A stretch of 64,000 nucleotides of DNA. Source: Streptomyces nymphaeiformis (lineage in GTDB: Bacteria > Actinomycetota > Actinomycetes > Streptomycetales > Streptomycetaceae). The DNA is taken from contig NZ_JACHJY010000002.1 in NCBI RefSeq assembly GCF_014203895.1, positions 496,001 through 560,000 on the forward strand. The letters run 5' to 3'. The first letter of the stretch is position 1. Every line of letters starts with the position of its first letter. The notes beneath the pieces were generated by a model. The model was given only the letters and a program-made list of their open reading frames with translations. It was not told the DNA's origin and searched no databases. The translations under genes and the position numbers were made by a program. This document shows, one piece after another, positions 34,451 to 44,380 of this stretch.

Positions 34451-36171
34451 CACGACCCCTTCGGCGGTACGGCCCCGTCGAACGCGAGGGCGCTGGACGC
34501 CTCGCCCCGGCCGGCCCGGACACGGCGGCCCACCCACTGGTAGATCCGGCCGTCCTCGCCGCGCGCCACGACCGGCACGCGGCTGACGGTCACTCCCGAG
34601 CGCGGGACCTCCTCGTCGCGGAAGAACACCCGCTTCACCTCCGGTTCGAGGACCCGGCCCGCCGCCTTGACCTGCGGGAGCCGGGTGCCGTCCGCGCGGA
34701 ACCGGGGGATCTGGCCGCGGCGCAGACAGATGGCCGCCGAGTCCTCCTTCAGCGGCACCGGCACCAGGGGGATCCAGTGCGGCGGGACCGGCGTCAGGAG
34801 GCGGTAGGCGAGCGCCGCCGGGTCGGCCGGCGGGACCTGCGGTTCGTCGTCCGGCGGTTCGTCGGCCCGGACGCGCGGTCTGCCGGTGGCGCTCTGCACG
34901 ATCCGCTCGATCGCGAAGCCCAGGTTGGCCATCTCGTCGCGGGCGAACAGGACCTCCTCGACGGGGGCGCCTTCGAGGCGGGCCGAGGCCGTCGGCAGCA
35001 GCGGCAGCAGGGGAGGAGCCGGCGCGCCGGTCGCGGCGTCCGTCAGCCGGAACACCGACCAGTGGTCGTCGTCGGCCGGCTCGATCACGGTCGTCTCCTC
35101 GAAGGTGTCGACGACCGTGAGCGAGGCGATCCGGTGCAGCGCGCTCGTGGCCAGCTCCACCGGGACGATCCAGTGGTCGTTTCCGTAGACGTTCGCGAAC
35201 TCGACGACGAGGAGCCGGGCCAGGTCCGTGACGCCCGCGTCGATGCGGGGCAGATTGACGGTGGCGTCCTCGAACTCCCACCAGCGTTCGGCCGGCATGC
35301 CGGGATACGTGACCCGGGTGGGCAGCACTCCCACCGGTGTGCCGCCGGCCGGCGCGGGCAGCGCGCCGCCGCCGGTGTCGAGCTCGAAGTGGTACGTGTC
35401 GGCGGCGCCGCCGGTGTACTCGGGAGCGGTCAGCGTCACCGTCCGGCCGCCGGGTGCGGCGGTGACCGCGAAGCGGTGCTCCAGACGCTCCCGCGCCCAA
35501 CTCGACGTCACCGGCGGCTGGTACTGCTCCCGGAACCAGGCCAGCCAGAGGTCGGCCGCCTTGTCGAACGCGGTCCGCTGGGGGCCGGTGAGTCCCGGCG
35601 GCCGCCAGCCGTCGGCGAGATGGCCGGCGAGCGCGGCCCCGTCGGGGGCCCGGCCCGCGAGGACCTCGCGCAGGGCACGCCCGGCCGGGTCGCGGCGCAG
35701 CGGGTCCTGCTCCGGATCGCTTCCGGGTCCGGGCAGCGGCGCCTTCGCGAGGACCGCCTCGTCGATGTCGTCCAGGACGCCGTCGGGCAGGTTCACGGTA
35801 CGGAGGGTGGCGAGGAACCTTCCGCCGGCCCGGGCCGCGGCGCGCAGCGTGAGCTGACGCGCGCCCTCTCCCGGTGCCGCCCCGGCCTCCGCCAGGAACT
35901 CCAGCGGCACGCCCTTCGGCAGGGGCACCGCCGTGCCGTCGGCGGACGGACGGAAGGAACCGAGCGGGGTGCTCTCGGTGCTGAGGGTGCACCAGACGGG
36001 CGAGCCGCCGTCCTCGCCCGCGAACTCGGCGACCTGCCACTGCCGGGCCAGCAGGAACAGGGGGTCGGCGACCCGCGCCGCGAGCGCGTCGTCGAGCCGG
36101 CCGCCCGTACCGCTCGGCCTGACCACCGGCTCCACGCGGTGGAACTGGCCGAAGGACATGACATCGAACAC
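34450..36171 (-). CDS. 573-aa protein of unknown family, LARQWQ type
   Basis: I do not recognise a named domain. The N-terminus is distinctive: DPLFLLARQWQVAEFAGEDG at about residues 32-51. The middle has WARERLEHRF and WLAWFREQYQPP, then a beta-rich segment with YHFELDTGGG. VANVYGNDHWIVPV-like text (FANVYGNDHWIVPV) is near residue 335, and VFFRDEEVPRSGV is close to the end. GTG 36171 follows two bases after the upstream stop, with AAGGAG eight bases before it. Its length and position suggest a structural partner of the 1548- and 1181-aa proteins. No signal peptide or membrane helix is seen. Confidence 0.75.
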   Translation of the reverse strand: MFDVMSFGQFHRVEPVVRPSGTGGRLDDALAARVADPLFLLARQWQVAEFAGEDGGSPVWCTLSTESTPLGSFRPSADGTAVPLPKGVPLEFLAEAGAAPGEGARQLTLRAAARAGGRFLATLRTVNLPDGVLDDIDEAVLAKAPLPGPGSDPEQDPLRRDPAGRALREVLAGRAPDGAALAGHLADGWRPPGLTGPQRTAFDKAADLWLAWFREQYQPPVTSSWARERLEHRFAVTAAPGGRTVTLTAPEYTGGAADTYHFELDTGGGALPAPAGGTPVGVLPTRVTYPGMPAERWWEFEDATVNLPRIDAGVTDLARLLVVEFANVYGNDHWIVPVELATSALHRIASLTVVDTFEETTVIEPADDDHWSVFRLTDAATGAPAPPLLPLLPTASARLEGAPVEEVLFARDEMANLGFAIERIVQSATGRPRVRADEPPDDEPQVPPADPAALAYRLLTPVPPHWIPLVPVPLKEDSAAICLRRGQIPRFRADGTRLPQVKAAGRVLEPEVKRVFFRDEEVPRSGVTVSRVPVVARGEDGRIYQWVGRRVRAGRGEASSALAFDGAVPPKGS

Positions 36172-36173
36172 CG

Positions 36174-39100
36174 TCAGGACTCCTTGTCGGTCAGCAGGGT
36201 GACGAGGGACTCGAGCTCGGCCCGCTTCATGAGGTCCTTCATGTTCACGGAGGGGGCCGAGGGCAGCGCCGTGTCGGGCAGATAGGCCGCGGGCAGGTAG
36301 CGCCCCAGCCAGCCCAGCGCGTCGAGGTCGACGAGCCGCAGCTTGGCCAGGTCGAGCGCCTCGCCGACGGTGGCGGTCAGGACGTCGGGCGTCCAGGCCG
36401 CCCCCACCTCGGGTGGTACGGCGAGCAGCACGGCCTGCGGAGCCCGCGCCCCCGGCGCGTCGTAGTGGAAGGTGGCGCCCGCCGTGTGCCGCTGAGCGGG
36501 GATCAGCTCCGACCACTCGTCGACCACGAGGACGGCCGCCCGGTGCGTCGCGAACGGCTGGGCGGGCCCGTGCACCACCAGGCCCGTCGCCGGTTTCCTC
36601 TCGTCCTCGGGCGTCCTGCGCGCGCCGACCCAGCGGTCGCCCTTCGTGAACGGGACCTGTCCGATCCGCAGGGCCTGACCGGCCCCCGTCCCGGCGGCCT
36701 GGGCGTGCAGCAGCAGGTCCGCCAGGGCGCCGGTGCCGGGCCGGACCGTGCCCATCTGCTCCACCCAGTCGCCCGGGACGAGACGGTCGTCGCCGCCCCG
36801 GTCGAGGCCGGACCCGAACGAGGCGTCCAGCACGCCGGCCTCCGGTGCCTGGACGAGGCCCACGGCCCGGAACCCGGCGCCGAACACCGCCTCCAGGACG
36901 GCGGCCGCGGCCCCCGGGTCCTTCCGTTTCGCCTCCTCGTCGGCCCGGTCGAGCCGTTCCTGCCCCTTGCGGAGGGCGCCGGCCAGCTGGTCGTCGAGCT
37001 CCGCGGCGGAGCCCGACGGCGGGCCGGTCACCCCGTAGGCGGCGAGCGCCTCCAGGTCCTTGGCCGCGAGCGCCGCCCGGAGGCCGCCGCGCGCGGTGTC
37101 CGCCCGGTCCGTCAGCTCCTGGTCGGCGGCGGCCTGCGGGGGGTTGTGGGCCGCGGCCAGATCGGCGGCCGTGCCCGCCCTGCCGGAGGCGAGCACCGAG
37201 GCCACCGCCGCGCCCAGCGCCTCGACCTGGGTGATGCCCACGGTGGTACGGGCCCAGGCCGAGGCCCTGCCGGTGCGCAGGACCGGCAGGGCGTCGTCGG
37301 GCACGTTCGCCGGCCGCTCGCCGGTCAACGCCTGTTCCAGCACCGCCCGCAGCCGGCCCGCCGCGGCGAGCGCCACCACGTCCAGGGCGCAGTACCGCGC
37401 GAGCGGCCAGGCGTGCTCGGTGACCGTGGCCGACCCGGCCCCGGGGTCCTGGCCCGGCCGTACCCAGGCGGCCCGCAGCCGGATCCGGCCCGTCGGCCCC
37501 CACTGGTGCCCGGCCCACGCGTCGAGCCGCGGTTCGGCCAGCGCGCGGGGCCGTGCGACCTGCTGCGCACCGTCCCACCCGGCCGCCCGGGCGGTCCCCT
37601 CCGGTACGACGACGAGGACCCGGTGGCCCAGCGGGACGCCCCGCCGCGGGGTGTCGAGCACCTGCGGCCGGGGCGGCGGCTGCCCGCCCGCCGCGAGGGA
37701 CTCCATCGTGGCGGCCGCCCGGTCGGGGTTGCCGTTGGCCAGTTGATGGACGCCCTCGGCCAGGAGGAGGTCCGCCACCGCGTCGAGATCGTCGCGCAGG
37801 GCCTCCAGGTGCCGCCGTACGACGGCCTCTTCGTCGGGGGACATCTCCGTGGTCCCCGCCTGCGTCCTGAGGTAGTCGACGACCTGCTGCACCGGCACCT
37901 CGGCGAGCCGCGCCCCGTCCGTCACGTCGTGGGGGCCGATGAACTCCTGCGCCCCCGCACCCGGGTGCTGCGCGGTCTGCACCGACCACTTGGCACGCAG
38001 CGGCGCGATGAACCGGTCCAGCTCCATGGGCGGCGCGTCGGCGCGCTCGCGTTCGTCGTGCAGGCGCCGTTCGAGCCGGTAGCCGAGCAGCGCGCCCAGC
38101 GGCTGGCCCTGGGCCATCCCGTCGACGACCGTCATCGCCACGCGCATCCGGCGGGAGGACAGGTCGACGGCGAAGGCCCCGGGGTCGCTCGGGTGCGAGA
38201 GGGCGCCGCTGCGCAGGATGGCCGCGGTCGCCGCCTGCGGGATCGAGGGCGCGAGCACCCATCCCCGGCTGCGCTTGCCCGGGTGCCGCGACAGGTTCTC
38301 CACCCATCCGTACGCGCCCAGCTGCACACCGGCCGGGCGTCGCTTCCGCAGGGCGTGGAGCCGGGCGGTGGCGAGGGAGGTGATCCACGCGTCCAGCCGG
38401 TGCGACACGAGGTCGAGGGACTCGCCGAGGAGCCGTTCGACCGGCCCGAAGGCGTCCCCGCGCCTGTCCCACTCCTTCACCCGCCCGGCGAGGTACTGGA
38501 GGGCGGAGTCCATCTCCGCGAGCCGCACGCTCCACGGGCGTTCGGTGCCCAGCGTCAGGAAGACGCCCCTGCGGTTGAGCGCCGCGTCCGAGATCTGACC
38601 GGCGAGGGACAGACGGGCGTCGACGATGGCCTGGAACACCGTCGGACCCCGGTCGGTCGGGGTGTCGTTCCCGGACGTCCCGCCGACGCCCCCGGCGGGC
38701 GACTGCATGATCTTGCCCAGGGTGAAGGTCCTCGCCTTCAGCCCGGCGGAACTGATCGTCTGAAAGGCCGTGTCGGGGTTGAGCAGCACATCGGCGAAGG
38801 GCAGCCGGGGCCGGAACACCAGCGGGTCCTTCGCCCCGGCGGCGGCGCGCCCGTACTCCAGGTTGGCGCTGTGCCGCAGCAGCGCCTCCAGGAGGGTGCG
38901 CGCCTCCTGCTTGCCGACGATCAGGCTGCGCAGTTCGAAGCGTTCGACGACGCTGTCGAGGAAGCCGGAGAGCGCCTGCACCGGATCCGTGCCGTCGGAC
39001 AGGTACGGCTGTGCGTACGGCAGCCAGAGCCGGGTGGCCCGGCCGTTGATCTGGTAGGTGATGCGCGGCCGGTAGTGGATGCCCAGGGCCTCGTTGAGGG

Positions 39101-40820
39101 CCCGGGACTGCCGGTCCTCCGGCGTGCTCTCCATGCATTGCTCCCCGGTGCTGAAGCCGGAGCCGAGGATGCCGAGGCCGAGGTCCCCGAAGCAGGCGAG
39201 CATGCCGCCCTGGACGGACCGCACCTGCACCGTCGCGGATACGGGCGCCATGCCGAGGGCCCGCAGCACGTCCCGTTCGGGCTTGGGCACGGGGAGCGTC
39301 TCTCCGGGTTGGTCGGGTCCGCCGATACGGGGCAGCGTGCCGACACCCACCTCCCAGAACGGGCGCAGGACGCCCAGGACGCGGTGCAGCCCCGCGAGTC
39401 CGGACGGCTCGTGCTCCGGGACGTCGGCCCGCCAGCGCGCGGTCGCGGTGACGGGCAGCAGCCCGTACGGCTGCCTGCCGACCCGCAGGACCGGCAGCGG
39501 GCCCCTGGCCCGTACGTTCTCGTAGTGATGGCGGCGCAGCCACTCCCGGTCGACGTCGAGCTGCCCGCCTCCCCTGTCCTGATCCATCAGCTCGTCGAGG
39601 AAGAAGTCCCCGGTGGCGCTCCACAGGGCGAGTTGCAGGCTGCGCGCGTCGGCCTGCTCCGGATCGTCGGCACCGGGCAGCGCGTCGAGGCCGCCCGGCG
39701 GCAGGCCGAGGGCGGCCGCGGTACGGGTGCCGTTGTCCCAGGCGTCGGCCGGGGCGGTCGGCATGGCGCCGAGCAGCCGGTCGACGTCCGGCGGCGCGGG
39801 CGGCGGGACCTCGGTCTCGGGAAGGTTGTTGGTCGGCATGCCCTGCGGCACGAACGCCGCCTCGCCGTCCCCGTCCCGGCCGGACAGCAGGCCGGCGACG
39901 CGAGCCGCGGCCGCCTCGGGGTCGAGCGAGGCCGACACGCCGAACACGACCACGCGGGTCAGCAGCGGCTCCCGGTCCGGCTCGTACCCGTTCTCGGGGC
40001 GCAGGGCCAGGGTGACGGCGAGCCCGTTCTGCTTCGCCGTGTCGTACTGCTTCAGCCAGAGCAGCGCCGGATCGAGGTGCGGTCCGCCGGGTGCGGGCTC
40101 GGCGTCCGGGTCGGGGCCGACGTGCACGACATCGGGGATCGCCTCGCCGGGCTCCTCGGCGACCAGGCGGTCGCCCTGGTAGGCCCGTACGACGAACATG
40201 TCCGGCAGCGTCGAGACGGTCGCCGCCCGGTTCCAGCCGCGGCCCCGGACGGGCACCTCGGGCCACTGCGGTTCCGGCACCGCCTCGCCGTCGGGCACCG
40301 GCGTCGGCGGCCGGGTGTCCGACACCGGCTTCATGAGCCGGACCAGCCACCGGGCCCGCGGTGCGCCGACCGCCCCCGTCAGTTGGCCCCAGGCGGCGAG
40401 CAGCAGCCGCTCACGGTCCCGGTCCGCGTCGTCGGCGCGGCCCGCCCGCCACACGGTCCGCCAGTACCGCCGGGCCTGCTGGACCTCACCGTCGGTCGGG
40501 TGCGGCTCGTGCGACTCGACGTGGATGTCGTCGGGGAAGATGCGGACGAGCAGTTCGTCGGGTCCCGGACCGTCCAGGCGCAACCGCGTCTCGAGCCGTA
40601 CCGGCAGGAGCATCAGCGGCACCTCGGGATCCACCTGGCGCAGCAGCGGGGCGAAACCGTCGCCGGTGCGGGTGCGCAGCTCCTCGTCGACCGCGCGCCG
40701 GGCCCTGCCGAGGCGGGCGAAAGCGGCCTTGCGTTTGGCGTCGGTGGCCCCGGCGCCGAGCAGGGCGCGGTGCTCCTCGGCCTCGGCCACGTCCTGGCGC
40801 AGTGCGCCGAGATCTCTCAT
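36174..40820 (-). CDS. 1548-aa giant protein of unknown family
   Basis: This protein starts MRDLGALRQDVAEAEEHRAL and is soluble throughout. An alpha-helical N-terminus is followed by a segment with RLDGPGPDELLVRIFPDDIH and VQQARRYWRTVWRAG (about residues 80-125). LPVLRVGRQPYGLLPVTATA follows (about 440-460). The central third includes QINGRATRLWLPYAQPYLSD and IVGKQEARTLLEALLRHSAN. Helical repeats with many Arg/Asp pairs fill the C-terminal half, ending LESLVTLLTDKES. I recognise no enzyme motif. It lies 14 bases after the 1181-aa gene and two bases before the 573-aa gene. The segment PDDIHVESHEP recurs in related proteins as I remember them, but I assign no function. Confidence 0.75.
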   Translation of the reverse strand: MRDLGALRQDVAEAEEHRALLGAGATDAKRKAAFARLGRARRAVDEELRTRTGDGFAPLLRQVDPEVPLMLLPVRLETRLRLDGPGPDELLVRIFPDDIHVESHEPHPTDGEVQQARRYWRTVWRAGRADDADRDRERLLLAAWGQLTGAVGAPRARWLVRLMKPVSDTRPPTPVPDGEAVPEPQWPEVPVRGRGWNRAATVSTLPDMFVVRAYQGDRLVAEEPGEAIPDVVHVGPDPDAEPAPGGPHLDPALLWLKQYDTAKQNGLAVTLALRPENGYEPDREPLLTRVVVFGVSASLDPEAAAARVAGLLSGRDGDGEAAFVPQGMPTNNLPETEVPPPAPPDVDRLLGAMPTAPADAWDNGTRTAAALGLPPGGLDALPGADDPEQADARSLQLALWSATGDFFLDELMDQDRGGGQLDVDREWLRRHHYENVRARGPLPVLRVGRQPYGLLPVTATARWRADVPEHEPSGLAGLHRVLGVLRPFWEVGVGTLPRIGGPDQPGETLPVPKPERDVLRALGMAPVSATVQVRSVQGGMLACFGDLGLGILGSGFSTGEQCMESTPEDRQSRALNEALGIHYRPRITYQINGRATRLWLPYAQPYLSDGTDPVQALSGFLDSVVERFELRSLIVGKQEARTLLEALLRHSANLEYGRAAAGAKDPLVFRPRLPFADVLLNPDTAFQTISSAGLKARTFTLGKIMQSPAGGVGGTSGNDTPTDRGPTVFQAIVDARLSLAGQISDAALNRRGVFLTLGTERPWSVRLAEMDSALQYLAGRVKEWDRRGDAFGPVERLLGESLDLVSHRLDAWITSLATARLHALRKRRPAGVQLGAYGWVENLSRHPGKRSRGWVLAPSIPQAATAAILRSGALSHPSDPGAFAVDLSSRRMRVAMTVVDGMAQGQPLGALLGYRLERRLHDERERADAPPMELDRFIAPLRAKWSVQTAQHPGAGAQEFIGPHDVTDGARLAEVPVQQVVDYLRTQAGTTEMSPDEEAVVRRHLEALRDDLDAVADLLLAEGVHQLANGNPDRAAATMESLAAGGQPPPRPQVLDTPRRGVPLGHRVLVVVPEGTARAAGWDGAQQVARPRALAEPRLDAWAGHQWGPTGRIRLRAAWVRPGQDPGAGSATVTEHAWPLARYCALDVVALAAAGRLRAVLEQALTGERPANVPDDALPVLRTGRASAWARTTVGITQVEALGAAVASVLASGRAGTAADLAAAHNPPQAAADQELTDRADTARGGLRAALAAKDLEALAAYGVTGPPSGSAAELDDQLAGALRKGQERLDRADEEAKRKDPGAAAAVLEAVFGAGFRAVGLVQAPEAGVLDASFGSGLDRGGDDRLVPGDWVEQMGTVRPGTGALADLLLHAQAAGTGAGQALRIGQVPFTKGDRWVGARRTPEDERKPATGLVVHGPAQPFATHRAAVLVVDEWSELIPAQRHTAGATFHYDAPGARAPQAVLLAVPPEVGAAWTPDVLTATVGEALDLAKLRLVDLDALGWLGRYLPAAYLPDTALPSAPSVNMKDLMKRAELESLVTLLTDKES

Positions 40821-40834
40821 CGGGTGTTCTCTCC

Positions 40835-43800
40835 TCAGGGGGCCAGGAGCCGTTCGGCGGGCAGGATGACCCTGACGGGCTGCTGGAAGCACTGGCGGGC
40901 CGTTCCGGCCGCGCTCCTGCCCCAGACCAGGCCGCCGTACGAGACGTTGGGCCGCAGGGTTCCCGGCGCGTACGTCGCGGCGAGGTAGGCGTCCTTGGAG
41001 TCGAAGAGGTGACTCCATTTCAGCTCGTTCCAGTCGTCCGCCTCGCCGGGAGTGTTCGGCGGGTTGTACGGGCCGCCCCAGGCGCCGGCGGGCGGCGGGG
41101 TGGTGAGCGCGTCGGGGTCGGGGTCGTCGAGCCCGAACCGTGGCTCGGTCGGCTGCTCGGCGATCACGAAGCACCAGGGCGAGGCCCTGAGTTCGGTTTC
41201 GGTGACGTCGAAGCCCACCATGGTGGTGTCGGGGTCCAGACCGCCGCGGAACAGGGGATGCCGGGCGTGTGCCTCGTCGGGTTCCGTGCCGTGCAGCGGA
41301 GCCGCGTAGATGATCGCGCCGGGGTAGCGGCGCAGCAGGGCGCTGCGCAGCAGCAGGACCACCCGGTCGGGCGGGGCGGTCAGGTGCGCGCCCAGCGGGA
41401 GGTCGCGCTGCCAGGTGTGCAGCTCCGGCAGGTCCTTCCCGTACCCCCAGAACGAGGCGAAGTACGTGCCGCGCTGGTCGGTGGGGTACTCGCGCCAGCG
41501 CAGCTCGCGGGCGAACTCGTGGTTGAGGCCGACCATGTAGGAGGCCACGAAGGGCGCGTTGGTGAGCGCGAGGACCGCCGAGTCGGCGGGGACGTGTTCG
41601 AGGCCGCCGAAGAGCCACTCGTCGGACTGCCTGGACAGCGGCGGCCACATGGCGTCCTGGAACACGGGCGCCCACTGCACCGGGGCCTCCGGGTCGGTGC
41701 CCTCGGGCCGCTCCACCCGGGAGGCCACCACGGCGGGCACCGTCACCGACGGGTCCGTCAGCGCCACGATGCCGTTCTGCGAGGTGCCGGTCGGGAAGGG
41801 GTCCCGGTGCGGGATCGGCGGGGCGTCCGACGGGCCGAGGACCCGGTCGTGCGCCGAGACGACCATGTCCTTGAGGTTCTCCGGACTGGCGCCGAGCACG
41901 GCGGGTGCGGGCAGCCGGTCCTGCTGCCCGGCGAGCAGACCGCCGCCGGTGAAGACGTCCAGGGGCAGCGTGCCGGTGGACTGCCAGCGGTCGACGAGCC
42001 CCTTGAGGGCCTCCGGGTCCCAGGGATCCTGCGGTGCGCCGGAGCCCTCGCCCAGGAGACGGAGCTCGCCGTAGCAGTCCGCGCTCCACTCGCCGGTGTA
42101 GCCGCCGGCGGCGTCCCAGTCCCAGTCGCCCGGACACGTGCCCCGGAAGGTGCCGTGGTGGGACTCGGAGCTCCAGGTCCCGGTGAAGACGCCGTCGGAG
42201 GAGGAGTTCCAGGAGTCCCAGGTCCCGGTGCACACCCCGCGCCAGACCCCGCGCTCCCCACCGGACTCCCAGGTGCCGGTGTAGAGGGCGAGCCAGGTGG
42301 GGTCCGTGCCGCCGGCGCCCGTGTTGTTGCTCCAGCTGCCGTGGAAGGCACCCTGCCAGGTGCCCGACCGGTCGGGGCCCATCCGCAAGGTGCCCGAGCA
42401 GGTGCCCCGCCAGCCGCCGGCCGGCTCGCCCTTGCCGGCGTTCACGGTGTCCCACGGCCCGGTCCAGGAGCCGGTGAACCCTCCCGGTGCCGTCCCGGTG
42501 TCCACCGCGCCGGTGAACAGGTCGAGTCCGGCCGGTCCGGTCCGTTCGGTGGGGAAGACCAGATCGCCGTGCGGGTCGACCCTCGTCCTGGCCAGGAAGT
42601 CCTCGGGGGCCTCCACCTCGGGCAGTGCGCCGAGCCGGAAGGAACGGTTGAGTCCGGAAGCGGCGAGCGGCGCCTTGGCGGCCAGCTCCGCGGTGGTGAC
42701 GGCGCGCTGCCGGGAGCGTGCGAGCGCGTCGGCCGCCACCTTCTGCCAGGCGTCAGCCGCCCCGTCCTCGGGCGCGAACACCTTCCGTACGGCGTCGAGC
42801 CGCTCCGCGCCGACGACCTGCTCGGGCGCGACGGAGAAAGCCACCGTGCCGTCCGGGTCGCGGCGGGCCACGGCGAGCCCGGTGGGGGAGGAGGCGACCG
42901 AGGTCAGCACCGTCGAGAACGGCGGCGGCTCCGGTGCGTCCGCCGCCCGCCCGGCGATCAGGCCCACCCGCCGGCTGAGGACGCCCATGGGGCGCACCGT
43001 GCGGTGGAACACCGTGGTGGCCATGGCGTTCGGCAGGAGGCTCGCCCGGACCGACGACCACAGGGTGGTGTTCGCCGTCAGGGGGATCCGGCTCTGCAGG
43101 GGGGTCGCGAGGCGCAGCACCTCGTCGGCGGAGAGCGGCTTCACGTGCCGCAGGTGCAGCCGGCCGGAGACCAGCCGGGCGAACCGGGCCAGGTCGAGGA
43201 ACCGGTTGGCCGCCTGGACGTCCACCAGCTGGCGCCACGCGGAGGCCATGAGGGCCTCCTGGTCGGCCTGCACGGCCCGGGCGCCCAGGCCCGCCGGGAC
43301 CCGCCACCGCGGGTCCAGGTTGAGGGTGTCGAGCCAGCCCGCCGAGGCCGGGTCGGCGCTCTTGCGCAGGGCGTGGAAGCCTCCGTACAGCGGGGGCAGG
43401 ACGTCGGGGTCCTCATCGCCGCTGCCGTCGGAGACCGGGACCAGCGCCTTCGCGAGCCGCTGCTGCCACTGTGCGCTCTGGGCGCCGGTGGGCCACGGGT
43501 CCCGGGGCCGGTCGCCCGGGGGACGCAAGGCGCTCTCCACCTCCTGGACGACCGGTCCGGGGCCGTTCGCGAACAGACCGGGGCGGCTGACGTCGAGCGG
43601 CCGGCGGCCGGCGTGCGGGGGGAGCGGGTGGGCCTGGAGACGCGCCGCGAGGGTCTCGAAGTCGCCGGCCTCGCCGGTCGAGAACACCCAGGAGAAGTAG
43701 ACGGGCAGTTCGCACCGGACGGTCGCGTCGGACTCCCACGCGGGGGCGAGACTCGCGCCGTCGGCGGCCTTGCCGAGTCCGGCGAGCTTTCCGGCGAGGA

Positions 43801-44380
43801 AGGAGGGGACGAGGCAGGCGGTGTACGTGGTGTGCGGTTCGAGGCGGCGGGGTGCGAGGAGCCGGGAGACCGACCGCCGCGGGTCGGTCTCGTGGCCGGG
43901 GAGGGTCTGGGCGTGCGCCCACAGGTGCAGGGTGCTCGGATCGGGCAGCTCGCTGCCCGGGACCCGGAGGACCGGCAGCGGCACACCGGGTTCGCGTTGC
44001 GGGCGGCCCGCCGAGCCGGGTACGCAGACGAGGGTCAGCCAGGGGCGCAGTTCGCCCGTCGCGCCGGCTCGCAGCGGGGTGAACAGCCAGGGCAGCTCGG
44101 TGCGTTCGAACTCCACCAGCGGGAACCGGGTCGGCTCCGCGTCCGGTGTGCCGGGCAGCGGGAAGACCCGCACGATCTCCTTGGGGTCGATCGCCCGGAC
44201 GTCCCCGGGGCCGTACAGCTGGAGCGCGGGCATCGGGACCGGCCGGCCGGGACGGCCGTTCACGGACGCGGTGGCCGCGAGCGACCCCCGTACGGGAGTG
44301 GTACGGGACAGGTCGTCGGCGTCGGTGAGACAGGCGGCGGCGCCGGCCCGGTCCCAGGACGCGAAGGTGTACACGGTCAT
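40835..44380 (-). CDS. 1181-aa protein of unknown family with a Trp/Gly repeat insert
   Basis: This soluble protein starts MTVYTFASWDRAGAAACLTD with an ATGA overlap from the DUF6603 gene. Residues 1-600 contain PLPVLRVPGSELPDP, FSWVFSTGEAGDFETLAARL and VDVQAANRFLDLARFARLV. Residues 635-773 hold about eight short beta-hairpin-like units with alternating FTGSWTG, GWRGTCSGTL, TWQGAFHGSW, VWRGVCTGTW, VFTGTWSS and TFRGTCPGDW. The C-terminal part resumes with GLNHEFARELRWREYPTDQRGT (split across residues about 930-955) and WGYGKDLPEL. No enzyme motif is recognised. The insert resembles MORN-like or solenoid hairpins only in its G-x-W rhythm. Confidence 0.75.
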   Translation of the reverse strand: MTVYTFASWDRAGAAACLTDADDLSRTTPVRGSLAATASVNGRPGRPVPMPALQLYGPGDVRAIDPKEIVRVFPLPGTPDAEPTRFPLVEFERTELPWLFTPLRAGATGELRPWLTLVCVPGSAGRPQREPGVPLPVLRVPGSELPDPSTLHLWAHAQTLPGHETDPRRSVSRLLAPRRLEPHTTYTACLVPSFLAGKLAGLGKAADGASLAPAWESDATVRCELPVYFSWVFSTGEAGDFETLAARLQAHPLPPHAGRRPLDVSRPGLFANGPGPVVQEVESALRPPGDRPRDPWPTGAQSAQWQQRLAKALVPVSDGSGDEDPDVLPPLYGGFHALRKSADPASAGWLDTLNLDPRWRVPAGLGARAVQADQEALMASAWRQLVDVQAANRFLDLARFARLVSGRLHLRHVKPLSADEVLRLATPLQSRIPLTANTTLWSSVRASLLPNAMATTVFHRTVRPMGVLSRRVGLIAGRAADAPEPPPFSTVLTSVASSPTGLAVARRDPDGTVAFSVAPEQVVGAERLDAVRKVFAPEDGAADAWQKVAADALARSRQRAVTTAELAAKAPLAASGLNRSFRLGALPEVEAPEDFLARTRVDPHGDLVFPTERTGPAGLDLFTGAVDTGTAPGGFTGSWTGPWDTVNAGKGEPAGGWRGTCSGTLRMGPDRSGTWQGAFHGSWSNNTGAGGTDPTWLALYTGTWESGGERGVWRGVCTGTWDSWNSSSDGVFTGTWSSESHHGTFRGTCPGDWDWDAAGGYTGEWSADCYGELRLLGEGSGAPQDPWDPEALKGLVDRWQSTGTLPLDVFTGGGLLAGQQDRLPAPAVLGASPENLKDMVVSAHDRVLGPSDAPPIPHRDPFPTGTSQNGIVALTDPSVTVPAVVASRVERPEGTDPEAPVQWAPVFQDAMWPPLSRQSDEWLFGGLEHVPADSAVLALTNAPFVASYMVGLNHEFARELRWREYPTDQRGTYFASFWGYGKDLPELHTWQRDLPLGAHLTAPPDRVVLLLRSALLRRYPGAIIYAAPLHGTEPDEAHARHPLFRGGLDPDTTMVGFDVTETELRASPWCFVIAEQPTEPRFGLDDPDPDALTTPPPAGAWGGPYNPPNTPGEADDWNELKWSHLFDSKDAYLAATYAPGTLRPNVSYGGLVWGRSAAGTARQCFQQPVRVILPAERLLAP

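Noticed and set aside
36465..40988. A 1507-codon rightward frame opposite the 1548-aa gene
   Set aside because: Its translation is full of Arg/Gly/His simple composition without domains, and the opposite-strand frame has normal protein composition and a tight operon fit.
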